64,000 nt of DNA from Celoporthe dispersa (Eukaryota; Ascomycota; Sordariomycetes; Diaporthales; Cryphonectriaceae). Shown in pieces: positions 1 to 11,332 of this stretch. Made by a program: the position numbers and the translations under genes. The first letter of the stretch is position 1. Each line of letters begins with the position of its first letter. Below the pieces are notes generated by a model. The model was given only the letters and a program-made list of their open reading frames with translations. It was not told the DNA's origin and ran no database searches. The DNA lies in the NCBI GenBank assembly GCA_016584495.1, contig WAID01000013.1, positions 1,860,001-1,924,000 of the forward strand, written 5' to 3'.

Positions 1-977
1 AGACCGGACGACCTGTTGAGCCCTAGGTTATAGTCATCCGCAAAGACGTCACTCAACGCCTTGGGTTCCTCGAAAGGGTCGACCCTGCTGAACGCATGGA
101 CGAGCTTTTTGTCAAACACGAGTATCTCAGAAAGGACCTTCACCAGTATGTTTGTTGGGAGATTGTCAAAACTCCCCTTGAACTCGGTTCGAGCTATGGC
201 CGACATGACTGGCGTAGGCTTGCGGGAGCTGGAGCCGGAGCCGGAGTGCACACGCAGGATGTTGGCGTGTTCCCGTCCAACAAGTCGCACACATGGGTGC
301 AGTAAGAGCCGAGTCGGCATGTTCTCTTCCTGGTAACATGTCTTCCAGACCGTCTCCCAGCTGACATGGTCTTGAGCATCAGAAAGCATGTCACGTAGCA
401 GCTGTGGCCAGATTTTGATATTTCCTGCCTGCGGTCTGACCGCCCCGTCGGCATGGGCGTAGGTGCTGGTTCGTCCTTGGCCGCCTGGATTGTTGCCCAT
501 ATGCTCCTTGCGATGGAGTTCTGATTTAAGACGTCGGACTTCCGCCGTCAATTCGGTGATCTCGATCCTCATATTCTTGATCGTACGCTCGTCTATCCTG
601 ATGCGCTTCAGGTGGCGGACGCAGTCACGGCAGTGCATATGAGGACCGGCTGTGCCCTGATGATGCGGGTGCATAAGAAGAGGATACTCCCTTCGATTGT
701 TCTCCACATTATCAACCTCCTCTTCCTCATCGCTGGAAGGCGGGACGCCGCGCAGGGCGCCGGGAGCTCCCTGCAGCTGCTCGTCATCTTCCGCAGCTTG
801 TTGAGCGTCTTCAGGCGCACTCTTGCCCTGATCAGTAAGTTCTCCATCCACGGACGATGGGGAGGAATTCAAAAGGTCCACAGACTCGTAGTCCGGGTGG
901 TCCTGCTCCACAAACATAGAGGACTCCCTGCCACCAGGGCAGGCATTACGAGGACCCAAATCGGCATCGGCGTCCAT
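1..977 (-). CDS. Coiled-coil / F-box-like hypothetical protein, N-terminal part
   Basis: An open frame runs without a stop from an ATG at 977 down to the window edge, giving about 325 residues; the C-terminus lies outside. Residues about 1-110 are acidic and disordered. A Cys/His-rich stretch (HMHCRDCVRHLKR, about residue 125) follows, then a heptad-rich helix (about 137-165) that looks like a short coiled coil. The last 55 residues contain a helical block around LPTNILVKVLSEILVFDKK followed by AFSRVDPFEEPK. That block resembles the F-box-like domain of many uncharacterised sordariomycete proteins. I assign no function: a substrate adaptor of an SCF ubiquitin ligase is possible but is inference from this short match. 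The first ATG of the open frame was used. An AG just upstream (TTCCCAG) could be an acceptor for an intron in the 5' leader. Confidence 0.6.
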   Translation of the reverse strand, partial: MDADADLGPRNACPGGRESSMFVEQDHPDYESVDLLNSSPSSVDGELTDQGKSAPEDAQQAAEDDEQLQGAPGALRGVPPSSDEEEEVDNVENNRREYPLLMHPHHQGTAGPHMHCRDCVRHLKRIRIDERTIKNMRIEITELTAEVRRLKSELHRKEHMGNNPGGQGRTSTYAHADGAVRPQAGNIKIWPQLLRDMLSDAQDHVSWETVWKTCYQEENMPTRLLLHPCVRLVGREHANILRVHSGSGSSSRKPTPVMSAIARTEFKGSFDNLPTNILVKVLSEILVFDKKLVHAFSRVDPFEEPKALSDVFADDYNLGLNRSSG

Positions 978-3900
978 TGTGCAGCTGAGGTGGAAGAACC
1001 TGGGAAGGAAGATGCCAGGCTTGCAGAATCGGGGCTGAAGTTTCAGACGCTGAGGCCACGAGCCTCAGTCTAGGTAGAGAGGTCCTGTCAGACAGAACTC
1101 AGGTGGGTATGTTGAAAGTCATTCGGAACCCAAGGTGGATTGAATGGGAGGAGGAGGAGGAGAGGAGGAGACCTGAGATGGCAGGAGAGGACACCGAAGT
1201 GGAGGGGATTAAGGATGCTGTCCAGATGGTAGACAGCCAAGGCAAGAGTGATGGCGTGGTCAAGGGGTAACGCGGTAGTTACTGCATAGACAGAGTGGGT
1301 TGGTGGGCAGGTGGATACGCGGGCAGGTTGCGAGGAGGAGGAAAGAAGGAAAAGACGAGGCCAGGAATTGCAGGAAAGAACGTATGTAGGCATAAGATGG
1401 TGATGCAGAAATTTCCCAGCGAGATGTGCAAGAAGGGGAAGGATGAGCTTACCACCACAAGTGAGTAGGAAATATGGCCGTCCTCAACAGTCAAGTCTTG
1501 TTGCCGTGCTCTCCTCGCTGCGAGGCAAGAGGGACAGGATGTGAGTGGTACTGGCAAGTGTGAGGGTTTTGTAAGCAAGCAGCTTTAAAGACGCAAGGAA
1601 GGGAGGCCAGCCTTGAGGGAACGGATCAGCTCTCAGCCTTGTTGAGCAGGCCCCCGCTGAACACAGCCGCATCGAAGATGCTCCTGCCTCACTTGCTGGG
1701 ACTCTCGGGTGCGGTGATCTGGTGAGGTTATGAGGTCCAGCTGATCAAGGAGATGGCAGAGCCAAGCCGGTGCCTCTAGAGGATGAATTCCCCTGGTTGA
1801 GACGAGAGGGGGCGTCAGATGTGCAGAGAGCAATGGCATAACCAGGCTTTGAGAGCAGTTTAATCATGAATGATGCTGTGCTGGGGAACCATGGCCTCAA
1901 GCACCGGCTATCTCTGATGGTAGAAGGAAGAGAAGGAGGAGGGAGGAGGGAAAGACGCTGAGATGTACGGATCGGTTGAGGCCTGTTGGGCAGATTCTTA
2001 GGACCAGGTCAGAATGAGGCAGGCACGAAGCTGAGGGCAAGACAGAGGGGGCGTGGCCAGACTCCCACCAGTAAGCATCTCTCCTTCCAAAATATGTCTT
2101 TACAAGATGCGGGTGTCTCTCTTGGCCTGTTCATCATTTACGTTCAGATCAAACCTGAGAAGAATGTTCGGAACACATCTCTTGACGGACATATTGGGTG
2201 TTGTGGACGAGATACCCAGAATCTCATTGCGACTGGAGCAGAACACCACATTATTCCTATGACCATCCTGCCACATGGTCCTTCTCGCCTACCTCCTCCT
2301 TGCCGTCCCATCATGCCCGGCGAGGCACTTGCCCTGGCCAGGAAGCCTCCTCCTGGCTGCCTGCTGCTTTCTGGAAAGAAACGTGGAGATGGCCTGGCTT
2401 CTTTCTGTATGTTGATCTATGCCCACGAGCAGCCAGGTGGAGAGGGTGTCTGCTGATCACTACCAAGACGAGTGGCTCACTGCAGGTCTGACATGAGGCT
2501 CAAGGTCCATGCATGGTGAAGGCAAGCAGCACCCGAGTACCTGAGCGGTCCTTAGGCCTCACATGGCGGATAGTGAGAATACCGAGATACAAGTCGAGGC
2601 CACAGGCTGGACCCACACAGAAGGGGCTCTCGCGAGCCGTATTTCTGGATCCCTGATGAGCCCGTGGTGGACAAGCCGATCTCTCTAGGCCTGAGCGGCC
2701 CCCTGTTGGTGCATGTATGTAGGTTCGCATCCATCTGGCCTGCCACTGCCGCAAGAGCAGTGGTACTGCCCTCTCCCTCTCCTGGATGGTGGGAGGGGCC
2801 TGAGATCGACGTCAGATCTGGTCTGGTGCATCCAGCGCGTCACCCGGCCCAGAGCGCTGGGACCGAGCCGCGGTCGGGACAGGAGGGTCCCTCCATAGGC
2901 GAGTCGCAGCTGAGGATGTGACAAGATGCAGGTTCACCTCGGTCAGCTCCTACTACCATAATAGTATGGTACTATGATAGATGACGGCCACGGTTCTGAT
3001 GACCGCGGTGGATCTCTCGCCCCGTTCTGTACTCCTCCCCCCCCACCCAGAGACCATGACAGGCACATGGGGAAGGCGATTGGGCGGTGGTGACCCGATG
3101 CTGAGCTCTTGTCAACCACCCACAAGCTGGATGAACATTCGAGGACACTGACCTCGGTGCTTGTCGAGATGGCAACGTGCTGCTGCTGCTGCTGCTGCTG
3201 GTACCATAGTACTATGTACATGGTACGTCACATGCAGTAGCCGACCCCAGTGGCACGGTGACATTGCGACATGCCCACGTAGACACACACACACACACAC
3301 GCATGCTGCAGAAGCGGGTGCATGGCATCCCTGCTCTGATCCCATGATCTCGACAAACTAAGGTCGGGCATTTTCCCTGTCTCTCTCTTTCTCATCTTTC
3401 TTCTCTTAGCCCTGGTCAAAGACATCCTATGCTAAGGACAGCGAAAGAGATAAGCAGTCCAGCGTGTGTGTGTGTGTGTGTTTGGGGCCGGGGGGGGGGC
3501 GCCACTTTGGTGACCGCCCCAGCAGAGCGGAAATCCTTCGGCGATACTACCGAGTCCGTTTCTACTGCTATCAGCGGCTTCTGTCTATCATACATAGCAC
3601 TATGCCGAGGCCAAGGCGCCATTGCACGGGGGCATCCGCAGGGCCTGCAGATCAAGCTTTTTTTTTCTCCTCCCCCTTCCCTTTCCTTTTCCCGTCCCGC
3701 CTACCGGGCCAAGATCAGGCTGACGCTACCTGGTGTGGACCACAGCTCTCGACGGGGATGGGCGAGCTGGTCTGTCTCTTGAGTAGCTGATGAAGAGCTG
3801 GCACGCGAGGTTGGGCGCCGTCAGAGGTGCAGCGCAGTACTTAATAGTACAGTACACACAGGAGCGGTATGGTAGGATTTCTTCCTCGTGGGCCGCAGAT

Positions 3901-4880
3901 CCCAGGTTCCTGGGCGGCGAATGAGGTCCTGCGATCCAGGCACGCGGGCCTGGGTGTGCTGCCCTCATCTCGGCACAGCGGCAGAGCCTGAGAGCGCCAC
4001 CCCCCACAGGGGGAGAGGAAATACACTCGTGTGTGGTATGTAGGGCGCCCCCTCCCTCCCGCCCTTCCCCCCGCCTGTGGATGCTGTCGAGGCTGGGGCG
4101 TGAGGTCATCCTTGCGCCTCTTGACCAGGAGAGCCGGCGGAGGTTGTCGTGAGGCAGAGAGTGCCTCTCACAGCAGATCACAACCAACACATACCACTGT
4201 AGCACATATGATGGCAAGGTTGTATTCCCCTGTGTTGTATGTGGTCTAGTGAGGATGCAGGTGCAATTTAGGCCCTCCCAACCGGCTGCCTTATCCTCTT
4301 CTCGGCGCTGGACCGGCCGGACAAGAGCGGAGCACATGCCGTCCTCCTGCAGGCCGGGGCGAGGGTCACACTTCCACCTGCATCTGGAATGGCCCGAATC
4401 GCATCCCAGCTGGCCAGGATGTGAGATTGGGACATGGTGTGCATGTGTGTGTATATGTGTGGAGAGAGTGGGCGATCTCTTGTTCCTCACTGCATAGCAG
4501 AGTACCATTAGCACGTGGCATAGCAGCATTCTTTGGACTGACCTAGAGCTCTACAGCCTCCTCCTCCTCCTCCTCCTCCTCCTCCTCCTCCTCCTCCTCC
4601 TCCTCTATTTCTTTCCTCTTCTTTCTCCTTTTTCTTGTCTTCTGTTTTCTTCCTCCTCTCTCCTGCTGCCCTTCTCCTCCAACTTGGACCTCTCACCCCA
4701 GGCTCACACTCTCTCACCCACGCACCCGCCTACCTGTCAGCCTCGCTCTCACACACCCTCAGCGGGGCCCTCTCAACACCACCGTCAGCTTGGCAACCTC
4801 CTCCGACCCGAGGTCACTAACAGAAAAAGAGAGAGAGAGAGAGAGAGACCCCAACAAAAAGAAAGAAACGACAGTTCGCC
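978..4880. other. Gene-free divergent intergenic region, 3.9 kb
   Basis: No convincing gene on either strand. Open frames here are short or have random-looking composition. The stretch holds several microsatellites: CTG around 3178-3200, CA around 3284-3300, TG around 3465-3482, a G run near 3489, CCT at 4557-4605 and AG near 4829-4848. It also holds two copies of a short palindrome-prone motif with the core TATGGTACT (2965-2973, and reversed at 3201-3210). It separates the minus-strand gene at 1-977 from the plus-strand transporter at 4881, so it should carry both promoters. The CT-rich tract at 4557-4760 just before the transporter start is typical of fungal promoters and leaders. Confidence 0.7.
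4557..4605. repeat. (CCT)n microsatellite
   Basis: About sixteen uninterrupted CCT units in the presumed promoter or 5' leader of the transporter gene that begins at 4881. The pyrimidine bias of the whole 4557-4700 stretch is strong. Confidence 0.95.
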
Positions 4881-6794
4881 ATGGCCTTTGGCTTCGGGAA
4901 GAAGTCGAGCTCCTCACAGGACGCCCCCGCCGAGCCGTACCAGCCCTCAGAGGTGCCCGTCGAGGATGCCCAGCCCATGAGCAAGAGCCTCCTGCCCGTC
5001 TTTGCATGCGGCGCTGGTCTCTTTAGTGATGGTTATGTCAACAACGTCATCGGATCCGTGAGCACTCTGCTCTCGTATGTGAGTTCGGGCCCCACGCTCC
5101 CTTGGTGGTGGCATGTGAGAGGAGAGAACTGCTGTTCTCGCCTCATCCGGAGTGCGCATCCCAAGTAACAATGTCTCCTGGCCACAGCAATACCCAGACG
5201 CCTATGCCAACTCGAGTGCCATCAGCAATGTGAGCATAAATTACCCTCCCCCCTCCCCCCTTCTTTTTTTCTTTGGTTTCTTCTTGCTTCCCTTGTCGGG
5301 CGACGTCAACACAAGGCTGACCTCCTCCTACAGGTCACAGCCATCGCCTTTGCGGGCACCGTGGTGGGCCAGCTCTTCTTTGGTATCCTCGCCGACAAGT
5401 GGAGCCGCGTCAACGCGCTCCTCGTGTCAACGGTGATCCTGATCATCTTCACCGCCCTGGCCGCCGGCTCGTACTGGCACGGGCAGGCCGCCGGCCTGCT
5501 CTCCATGCTCGTGGCCTGGCGCTTCTTTGTGGGCATCGGCATCGGCGGCGAGTACCCCGCGGGCTCTGTGGGCTGCTCCGAGTCGTCGGCCGAGCTCAAG
5601 GCCGGCACGCGCAACCGCTGGTTCATCCTCTTCACCAACACGGCCATCGACTGGGGGTTCGTCGTCGGCGCCTTTGTCCCCTACGTCGTCGCCGCGGCCT
5701 GCCACAACGGCCACTACGAGACCCAGTGGCGCACCAGCCTCGGCATCGGCGTCGTCTTCCCCCTGATCCTCTTCGTGCTGCGGCTGCGCATCAGGGAGCC
5801 CGAGGAGTTCTCGCGCAACAGCATGGCCCACGTGCGCATCCCCTACGGCCTCGCCCTCCGCTTCTACGGCCCCCGCCTGCTCGTCGTCGCCGCCATCTGG
5901 TTCATCTACGACTTCTCTGTCTACCCCTTTGGCCTCTACGGCTCCAGCATCCTCGCCAACATCTACAACTCCGATACTGCCCCGCTGACCACCATCTTCG
6001 GCTGGAACACCGTCATCAACCTGTTCTACATCCCCGGCGCCGTCCTCGGCGCCTTTGTGAGCGACTGGATCGGCCCCCGCTACACCCTCGCCCTCGGCGT
6101 CACCCTCCAGGCCATCGTGGGCTTCGCCATGGCCGGCGCCTATGACAAGCTCGCCCAGCCTCAGAATGTCGCTGGCTTCGCCGTCATCTACGGCATCTTC
6201 CTGGCTCTCGGAGAGCTGGGCCCTGGCGACAAGTAAGCAGAGACAAGAGAAATCCCCCTCCTCCTCCTTCTCCTCCTCCTCCTCCTCCTTCTCCTCCTCC
6301 TCCTTCTCCTCCTCCTCCTCCTCCTCCTCCTCCTCAAAAAAAAAAAAGAAAGTCGTCTTGTTGCTGACCAAACGGCCTTGTTTTCCCTCCCCCTTCTTCT
6401 CCTCAGCATCGGCCTTCTCGCCTCCAAGACCTCCGCCACCGGCATCAGGGGCATCTACTACGGCCTCGCCGCCGCCACGGGCAAGATCGGCGCCTTCATC
6501 GGGGTCTACATCTTCAAGTACATCGAGGCGGCCGGCCACAACGCCACCGCCAGCGCGCAGTACCCCTTCTACGTGTCCTCGTCCCTGTGCATCCTGTCGG
6601 CTGCGCTCACGCTCGTGTTCATCCCGCACATCGGCCAGGACACTGTCCAGAAGGAGGACGCGCGGTTCCGGGCGTATCTCGAGAGCAAGGGCTGGGACAC
6701 GCGGCAGCTGGGGCAGCGGAAGGGCCAGAGCCTGGAGGGCCTGGAGGAGACCAGGGCCGAGGATGTGGTGGGGGATAGGAAGGTGGAGCAGTAG
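4881..6794 (+). CDS. MFS glycerophosphodiester/phosphate transporter, GIT1-like
   Basis: Predicted 508-residue, 12-helix plasma-membrane permease of the phosphate:H+ symporter branch of the MFS, closest in feel to yeast GIT1, which imports glycerophosphoinositol and glycerophosphocholine. Four exons with clean GT-AG junctions: 4881-5078, 5188-5229, 5334-6232 and 6407-6794; the phases all fit. Family marks are the first-helix FSDGYVNNVIG, the loop GILADKWSRVNAL, the signature GIGIGGEYPAGSVGCSES, and DFSVYPFGLYGSSI in the second half. The ATG at 4881 starts a short Ser-rich cytosolic tail before helix 1. The third intron is unusual: it holds a long CTC/CCT tract followed by an A run (6256-6347). 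No frame breaks. Family is clear; the exact substrate (glycerophosphodiester versus inorganic phosphate) is inference. Expected to be induced by phosphate limitation, but I did not identify regulatory sites. Confidence 0.92.
6256..6347. repeat. Pyrimidine triplet tract plus A run inside an intron
   Basis: About 80 nt of CTC/CTT triplets followed by twelve A residues, inside intron 3 of the GIT1-like transporter (6233-6406). It is read as a long poly-Glu frame on the opposite strand, which is an artefact of the repeat. Confidence 0.95.
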
Positions 6795-7236
6795 AATTGG
6801 GAGGGAGAGAGAGAGAGATCAAAGGTGGAAGGGTGATTCTGGTGTTGGAGGGGAGGTGGAGGTGATGATGGAGAGGAATCACTCGAGATCCATAATCAGA
6901 CTGGGGAAGCATGGCCTCGGGCATACAACAAGAGAGATTATTGATACCCCATGTACCTTGCTTATTCTTTGTGCTCTCACATCTCAGGGACCATGGGACA
7001 TAGAAATGACTTCAACTCATTCATCTTGCACTGCTCATTCCGTCAAAAGTAAATGACACCCAAAAAGTCCTGTTAGTATAGGTGAGTTTTTTTTTTTTTG
7101 AAAAAGAAAAAGGCATAGCGATTGTCATTCTACAGCATCTAGATGTACATATTTTTATATGATCTATAGATCCTTTTGTGCTAAGCTTGTTGCCCAGATT
7201 CTCAAAGGTATATCGCCTTCCTCCTCGTCCTCCTCC
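6795..7236. other. Convergent 3' intergenic region
   Basis: Downstream of the transporter and of the minus-strand polyketide synthase, which converge here. It holds a T run near 7087-7099 and AT-rich sequence around 7100-7170 suitable for polyadenylation of both transcripts. No gene seen. Confidence 0.6.
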
Positions 7237-8392
7237 TCAGTCCAGCTCCACAGACGCGAGCGCCTGGCTTATGAACTCGTCTCCATACAGGTGCTGCTGC
7301 TCCCGCTCCTGCTGCCGCCTCCAAGTGCCAGTCCTCTCACTCGTCTCCACCTCCACCTCGCCGTCCTCCTCCTCCCCTGCGCTGCTGCTGTTGTCCTCCT
7401 CCCCGTTCTCGCTCCGGTCACTGCTCTGTTCGCTCTCCGTCTCAGGCGGCGTGGGGATCCCACCATCTCCCTCTGCCCCCGCCGGGCCCCGGCCGCCGCC
7501 AGGCTGGTTGTTCCTCTTCAGCATACACATCTCCACCGACACGCCCGGCCCAAACGCACATCCCACGACATAATCCCGCGGGCCCCGCCCATCCGGCGTG
7601 CACGCGTCCATATCCTTGCTCCGCAGGCGGTCCAGCACGCTGAACACAGTCGCGCTGCTCGAGTTGCCGTGGTTCATGTACACGTCGTAGCTGGCCCGCA
7701 TGTGCTCGGGCCGGAGACTCATGGTCTCCTCAGCACCCGTGAGGATGGTGGCGCCGCCCGGGTGCATGGCCCAGTCGAAGTCGGCAGCGGGGGCGTCCTG
7801 GTAGGTGGGCGGTAGCTGGAGGCGCAGGGAGGACATGAGGTCGGCAAAGGTGGGCTGCAGGGCGGCCTGGGCGATCTTGGGGACGCGGGGGTGAGGACGA
7901 CCTTCCAGCCGTGGCGGTGGACGTCGAAGCCCAGGTCGTGGGCGGTGCCGGGGATGATGCGGTGGTCCCAGCCGAGGAGGTCATAGACTGCTGGGCGGGG
8001 TGGCTTGCTCGGGGCGGGGGCACCACCGCTTGTCGTCGTCAGGCCGTTGCTGAGGACCACGGCGCTGGCGCAGTCCGAGAAGAGACACACGCCTATCCTC
8101 GTCTCGTCGCACCTGTCGATCGAGTCCAGCTCGCTTCGCACAAAGGTCGTGCTCACCTCGAGGGCGACCACCAGGACGCGGGCGGGTTTCCTTCGGTAGC
8201 TGTGGCCTAGAGCTAGGTTTGCCGCGGTCCGTAGGGCCGCCAGCCCGCCGCTGCAACCGATGCCGTGGAGGAGGACCTTCTCGACCTGGTGGGTGATGCC
8301 TAGGCCTTGGCAGACAAAGTGATCATAGCCTGGGTTGGCGCTGTCGGTGCAGCTCGTGGACACGACGTGGGTCTTGTAGCGGGACAGAGTTA

Positions 8393-8446
<54 letters not shown>

Positions 8447-8962
8447 ATGCGTGTTTGCTGCGACCCTGTGGTTTGTGACAGGGAGAGTGTAGGAAGAGAG
8501 AGATAGAAAAGCTCACAATCTCCTCAAGGTCAATCTTGGCCTCGGCGATGGCCTTTTGTGCAGCGCTCACGGCTAGAGGCACACCTTCGCTCATAAAGAC
8601 CTCATGAAGCTCCTCGATCGAGGGAGGGTCCGGGCTGTTCACCACAGGGTGGTCAGGGTCCCCAATTGACGAACGAGTCTGCGGTAGAATGAATAAAATA
8701 GACAAGTCAGCCATCATCTGGTGGTGTCATGGGTGGAAATCAGGTGATGTTGGGACCTGCTTGTTGGGCCACGGCTCAGACTCACCTCGATGCCAGTGTA
8801 TTTATTAATAGAGAGAACCTTCTTCATCGAAGGGCTCTCGCCATCGTGGTAGCGTTGAACGAGAGTATCTATGGCATCTGCTTTGAGGCCGTAAGGAGGG
8901 TACTGCGTGCCCAGGCCCAGGATACTCAGGCCAAGCTGACCGAAGCTGTCGGTCGAAGACAT
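7237..8962 (-). CDS. Type III polyketide synthase (chalcone synthase-like), frame broken once
   Basis: Homodimeric cytosolic enzyme that extends an acyl-CoA starter with malonyl-CoA to make pyrones, resorcinols or similar. Exons: 8962-8786, 8678-8517 and 8372-7237. The second acceptor is an unusual AAG, but the resulting junction gives the family sequence THVVSTSCTDSANPGYDHF. The catalytic Cys (GIGCSGG), His (WAMHPGG) and Asn (NHGNSSSAT) are present, and the C-terminal loop appears as CAFGPGVSVEM. The frame shifts after VVLTP: the run at 7887-7891 has five G (C on the coding strand) where six would join VVLTP to RVPKIAQAALQP. With that repaired the protein is about 491 residues. Roughly 80 extra C-terminal residues after the GPG loop are rich in Glu, Ser and Gly; the core family is nearer 400. 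No other typical secondary-metabolism genes adjoin it. Starter and product cannot be told from sequence. Confidence 0.88.
8399..8445. repeat. (TG)n microsatellite in PKS intron 2
   Basis: More than twenty GT units inside the second intron (8516-8373) of the type III PKS gene. On the coding strand it is a CA repeat close to the AAG acceptor. Confidence 0.95.
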
Positions 8963-8965
8963 TGC

Positions 8966-8996
<31 letters not shown>

Positions 8997-10776
8997 CGTC
9001 ACACACACATACACACACACACTCTCTCTCCCTCTCTCTCTCTCTGTATCCCTTCGCGAAACCCTTGTCGATACTCAAAGAATGATGTATCAACACACAG
9101 AACTTGAGTGGCTCGAGGCTCTGTGGGTGAACCCTTTAAATACAAGCACGTGCGCTCTGCCGGATGGACCCACAAGATCTAGAACGATGTAGATAGAAAG
9201 AAAGGAAAAGACCAAAAAAAAAAAGGGAATAACACCGTTCTAGCTAAGAGGTCACACTCGGGAACAGAGAGCTCAAGTCGTGTTGTGGAGTGCTCATGAG
9301 CAGGCAGAGAAGAGAGAAGGAGGATTGTGGTCGGTGGGAACGATGGTTTGAGAGAAGGAGTAAGGATCCGTGAGTACTGGACGCACTGGGCCAATAGCGG
9401 TGGACTCAAGTTCGATATCAAAGGCCCTGATTATGAACTGACGATGACTGGGCGAGTCAATTGGAGAGTCGAGGGGGTCGTGACGGGTACCTGCACAAAA
9501 TTTGTATGCAATCTTGGTCCCAACAAAAAAAAAAAAAAAGGAAAAAGAAAGAAAGAATGGGAGGATTGGTGAGGGAGGAGTGATGGTGGTGCAGGTACGT
9601 ACCTAGTTCCGGAGCAGACAAAGTAGAGGTGCAGGGTACAGCATGTGGTAAGGCTATTACCACTGTGGGAAGGTACTGATTACTACTGTATGCTGTATCC
9701 GTAGTATGAGCTACCCCAAGTATCTACGATGTACGGAGTAGTCCTCTCCCACTCTGTCGCCCCGTCTCGCCATGAAACAAGTCCCCCTTCCCGTCCCAAG
9801 AGATAACCAAGCCGCCTCGACGATTCCTTTCCCCTTCCAGGACCTTTCCAGGAAACCCAACAAGCGCATTCAGCGTTAGTGGCAAGAGACATGGCAAGAA
9901 TGGCAATGATGGAGGGGTCAAGGGTGAGGTCTCCCGGGCCGGGGGGGGGGAAGAAGGGAGGGGCGCAAGGAGAGAAAAAGAGCCGAGGCATGTGAGACCG
10001 AAGAGCTGGTTGCGGTGACGACAAGGGGAGAGAGAGGGAGAGCCAAGAGACAACAATTAGAAGAAGAGGAAGGAAAAAAAGAAAAAAAAAGCGCACAGGC
10101 TTTTCCTGTGGTAGGGATTTGAAACTGCTACGGAGCATGTAGCAGGAAAAGCTCGATGTCTGGTCCCAGCCACAAGGTCCCAGCCAAGCGGGTCCCTCTG
10201 CTTATCCATGTTTTGTCCCTGGTCCCTTGTCGAGCCTGTGTCTCGGTGGGATGCAAGATCATCGCTGCTCCCCTGTTCCGGCGATATGGAGTTGGTGAAT
10301 GGATGAATGGAGGTGCCGTGTGCTTCCCGCTTTGCCGCTGTAGTTACGAAGCAGGGTTCGAAGCCATCTGGGACTTATTTTTAATTTTTTCTCCAAAAAT
10401 TAAAAAAAAGGACACTGTCAATAGAGTCATAATACGCCGACAAGACTCGTTACTCGATAGCAGCAAGTAGTACGATTATCCACATAATATGCAAGGTGAG
10501 ATCCAACGGTGCGGTCATGATTCATCATCACCTCATCTGCTAGCTGACACACACGGTTCCTCCCCCCCTCCCCCACCTGCCTTCGAGGCCACCACACACA
10601 CACACACACCCACACACACACCGATCCCACTATATCAATTCGGAACCGAGACCACCTTGTCCAAATCCTCTCCGTACGCCGCCCCGTGTCTCCCGTCCCG
10701 GAACACACTCCCGGTTCATCACCGTCTTTGCTCCGGTCCGGCCCCACGTCGGCCAGGACATCCACCACTGGCAATC
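8963..10776. other. Divergent intergenic region, 1.8 kb
   Basis: No convincing gene. The part next to the PKS start has long TC and CA tracts (8968-9050), which on the coding strand are purine-rich leader sequence. Further right are an A run at 9526-9538, a G run near 9940, A-rich stretches at 10074-10090 and CA repeats at 10594-10620. It should contain the promoters of the PKS (minus) and of the small membrane protein that starts at 10777. A minus-strand open frame at 9683-10138 has low-complexity, random-looking composition. Confidence 0.6.
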
Positions 10777-11275
10777 ATGCACGCCGCCAACTTTCCTATC
10801 CTCCTCCACCTGCTCATCGAGCTGCCAGGTCTGTCTTTCACTTCACACCACCAACCGACCAGCTCTAGTTGAGCCCTCTTCACACACACACACACACACT
10901 GATACCAACCAGCCTCCTTCTCCTTCCTCCTCCGGCCCACGGTCCAACTACGAGACCAAAACCCGTCCCCCGAGGCCCTCGCCGTCTGCCGAAGCTACGG
11001 TGGCCTCCTGCTGGCCGTCAACATCCTCTGCGCCCAGTTCCTCCACCACAGGAGTGCCGACATCTTTGATGATGTGAGTGCCGTGCTCGCATCGTCTCTG
11101 GCCGTCTACCACGTGTTTCCCATCGTCAGGGCCGGCGGCAGGCTTTGGGAGAGGGCGACGGCGGGATGGTAATGGTGATGCGTTGGGGGGACCAGTGGTG
11201 CACCTGATTGTACATAGCATCCTGCTCATCTCGCTATGCTGGGCGGGCTTCTCTGCAAAAACAGCCTCCATATAG
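10777..11275 (+). CDS. Small multi-pass membrane protein of unknown function, probable frame break
   Basis: Exon 1 (10777-10828) starts MHAANFPILLHLLIELP. A GTCTGT donor and a CAACCAG acceptor join it in phase to exon 2 at 10913, giving ELPASFSFLLRPTVQLRDQ. Predicted helices are FPILLHLLIELPASFSFLL, GGLLLAVNILCAQFL and VLASSLAVYHVFPIV. As written the frame ends at a TAA at 11170-11172 (103 residues). In the next frame a fourth hydrophobic segment, GGPVVHLIVHSILLISLCW, runs to a stop at 11275. That suggests a one-base error near 11140-11170 and a true protein of about 137 residues. A perfect-looking GTGAGT at 11074 could be a donor, but using it destroys helix 3. I do not recognise the family beyond small four-helix fungal proteins. 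It converges on BFR2, 57 bp away. Confidence 0.55.
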
Positions 11276-11332
11276 GAAGAAAGGGTTGATCCCCTGACCA
11301 ATTTTTTTTCCCTTTCCTTTTTCCTTTTCTTT

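Noticed and set aside
3726..4529. 267-codon minus-strand open frame in the left intergenic region
   Set aside because: Composition is random-looking (His/Cys/Arg-rich, no domain). It spans simple repeats, and no splice pattern or family match is apparent.
978..4880. A mobile element in the left gene-free region
   Set aside because: No terminal repeats, transposase or polymerase motifs; only microsatellites.
5427..6629. 400-codon minus-strand frame with a long poly-Glu run
   Set aside because: It lies antisense to the GIT1-like transporter exons, and the poly-Glu is the intron CTC tract read backwards.
9683..10138. 151-codon minus-strand frame with a Phe/Leu-rich start
   Set aside because: The hydrophobic stretch is translated A-rich/T-rich simple sequence; nothing conserved is visible.
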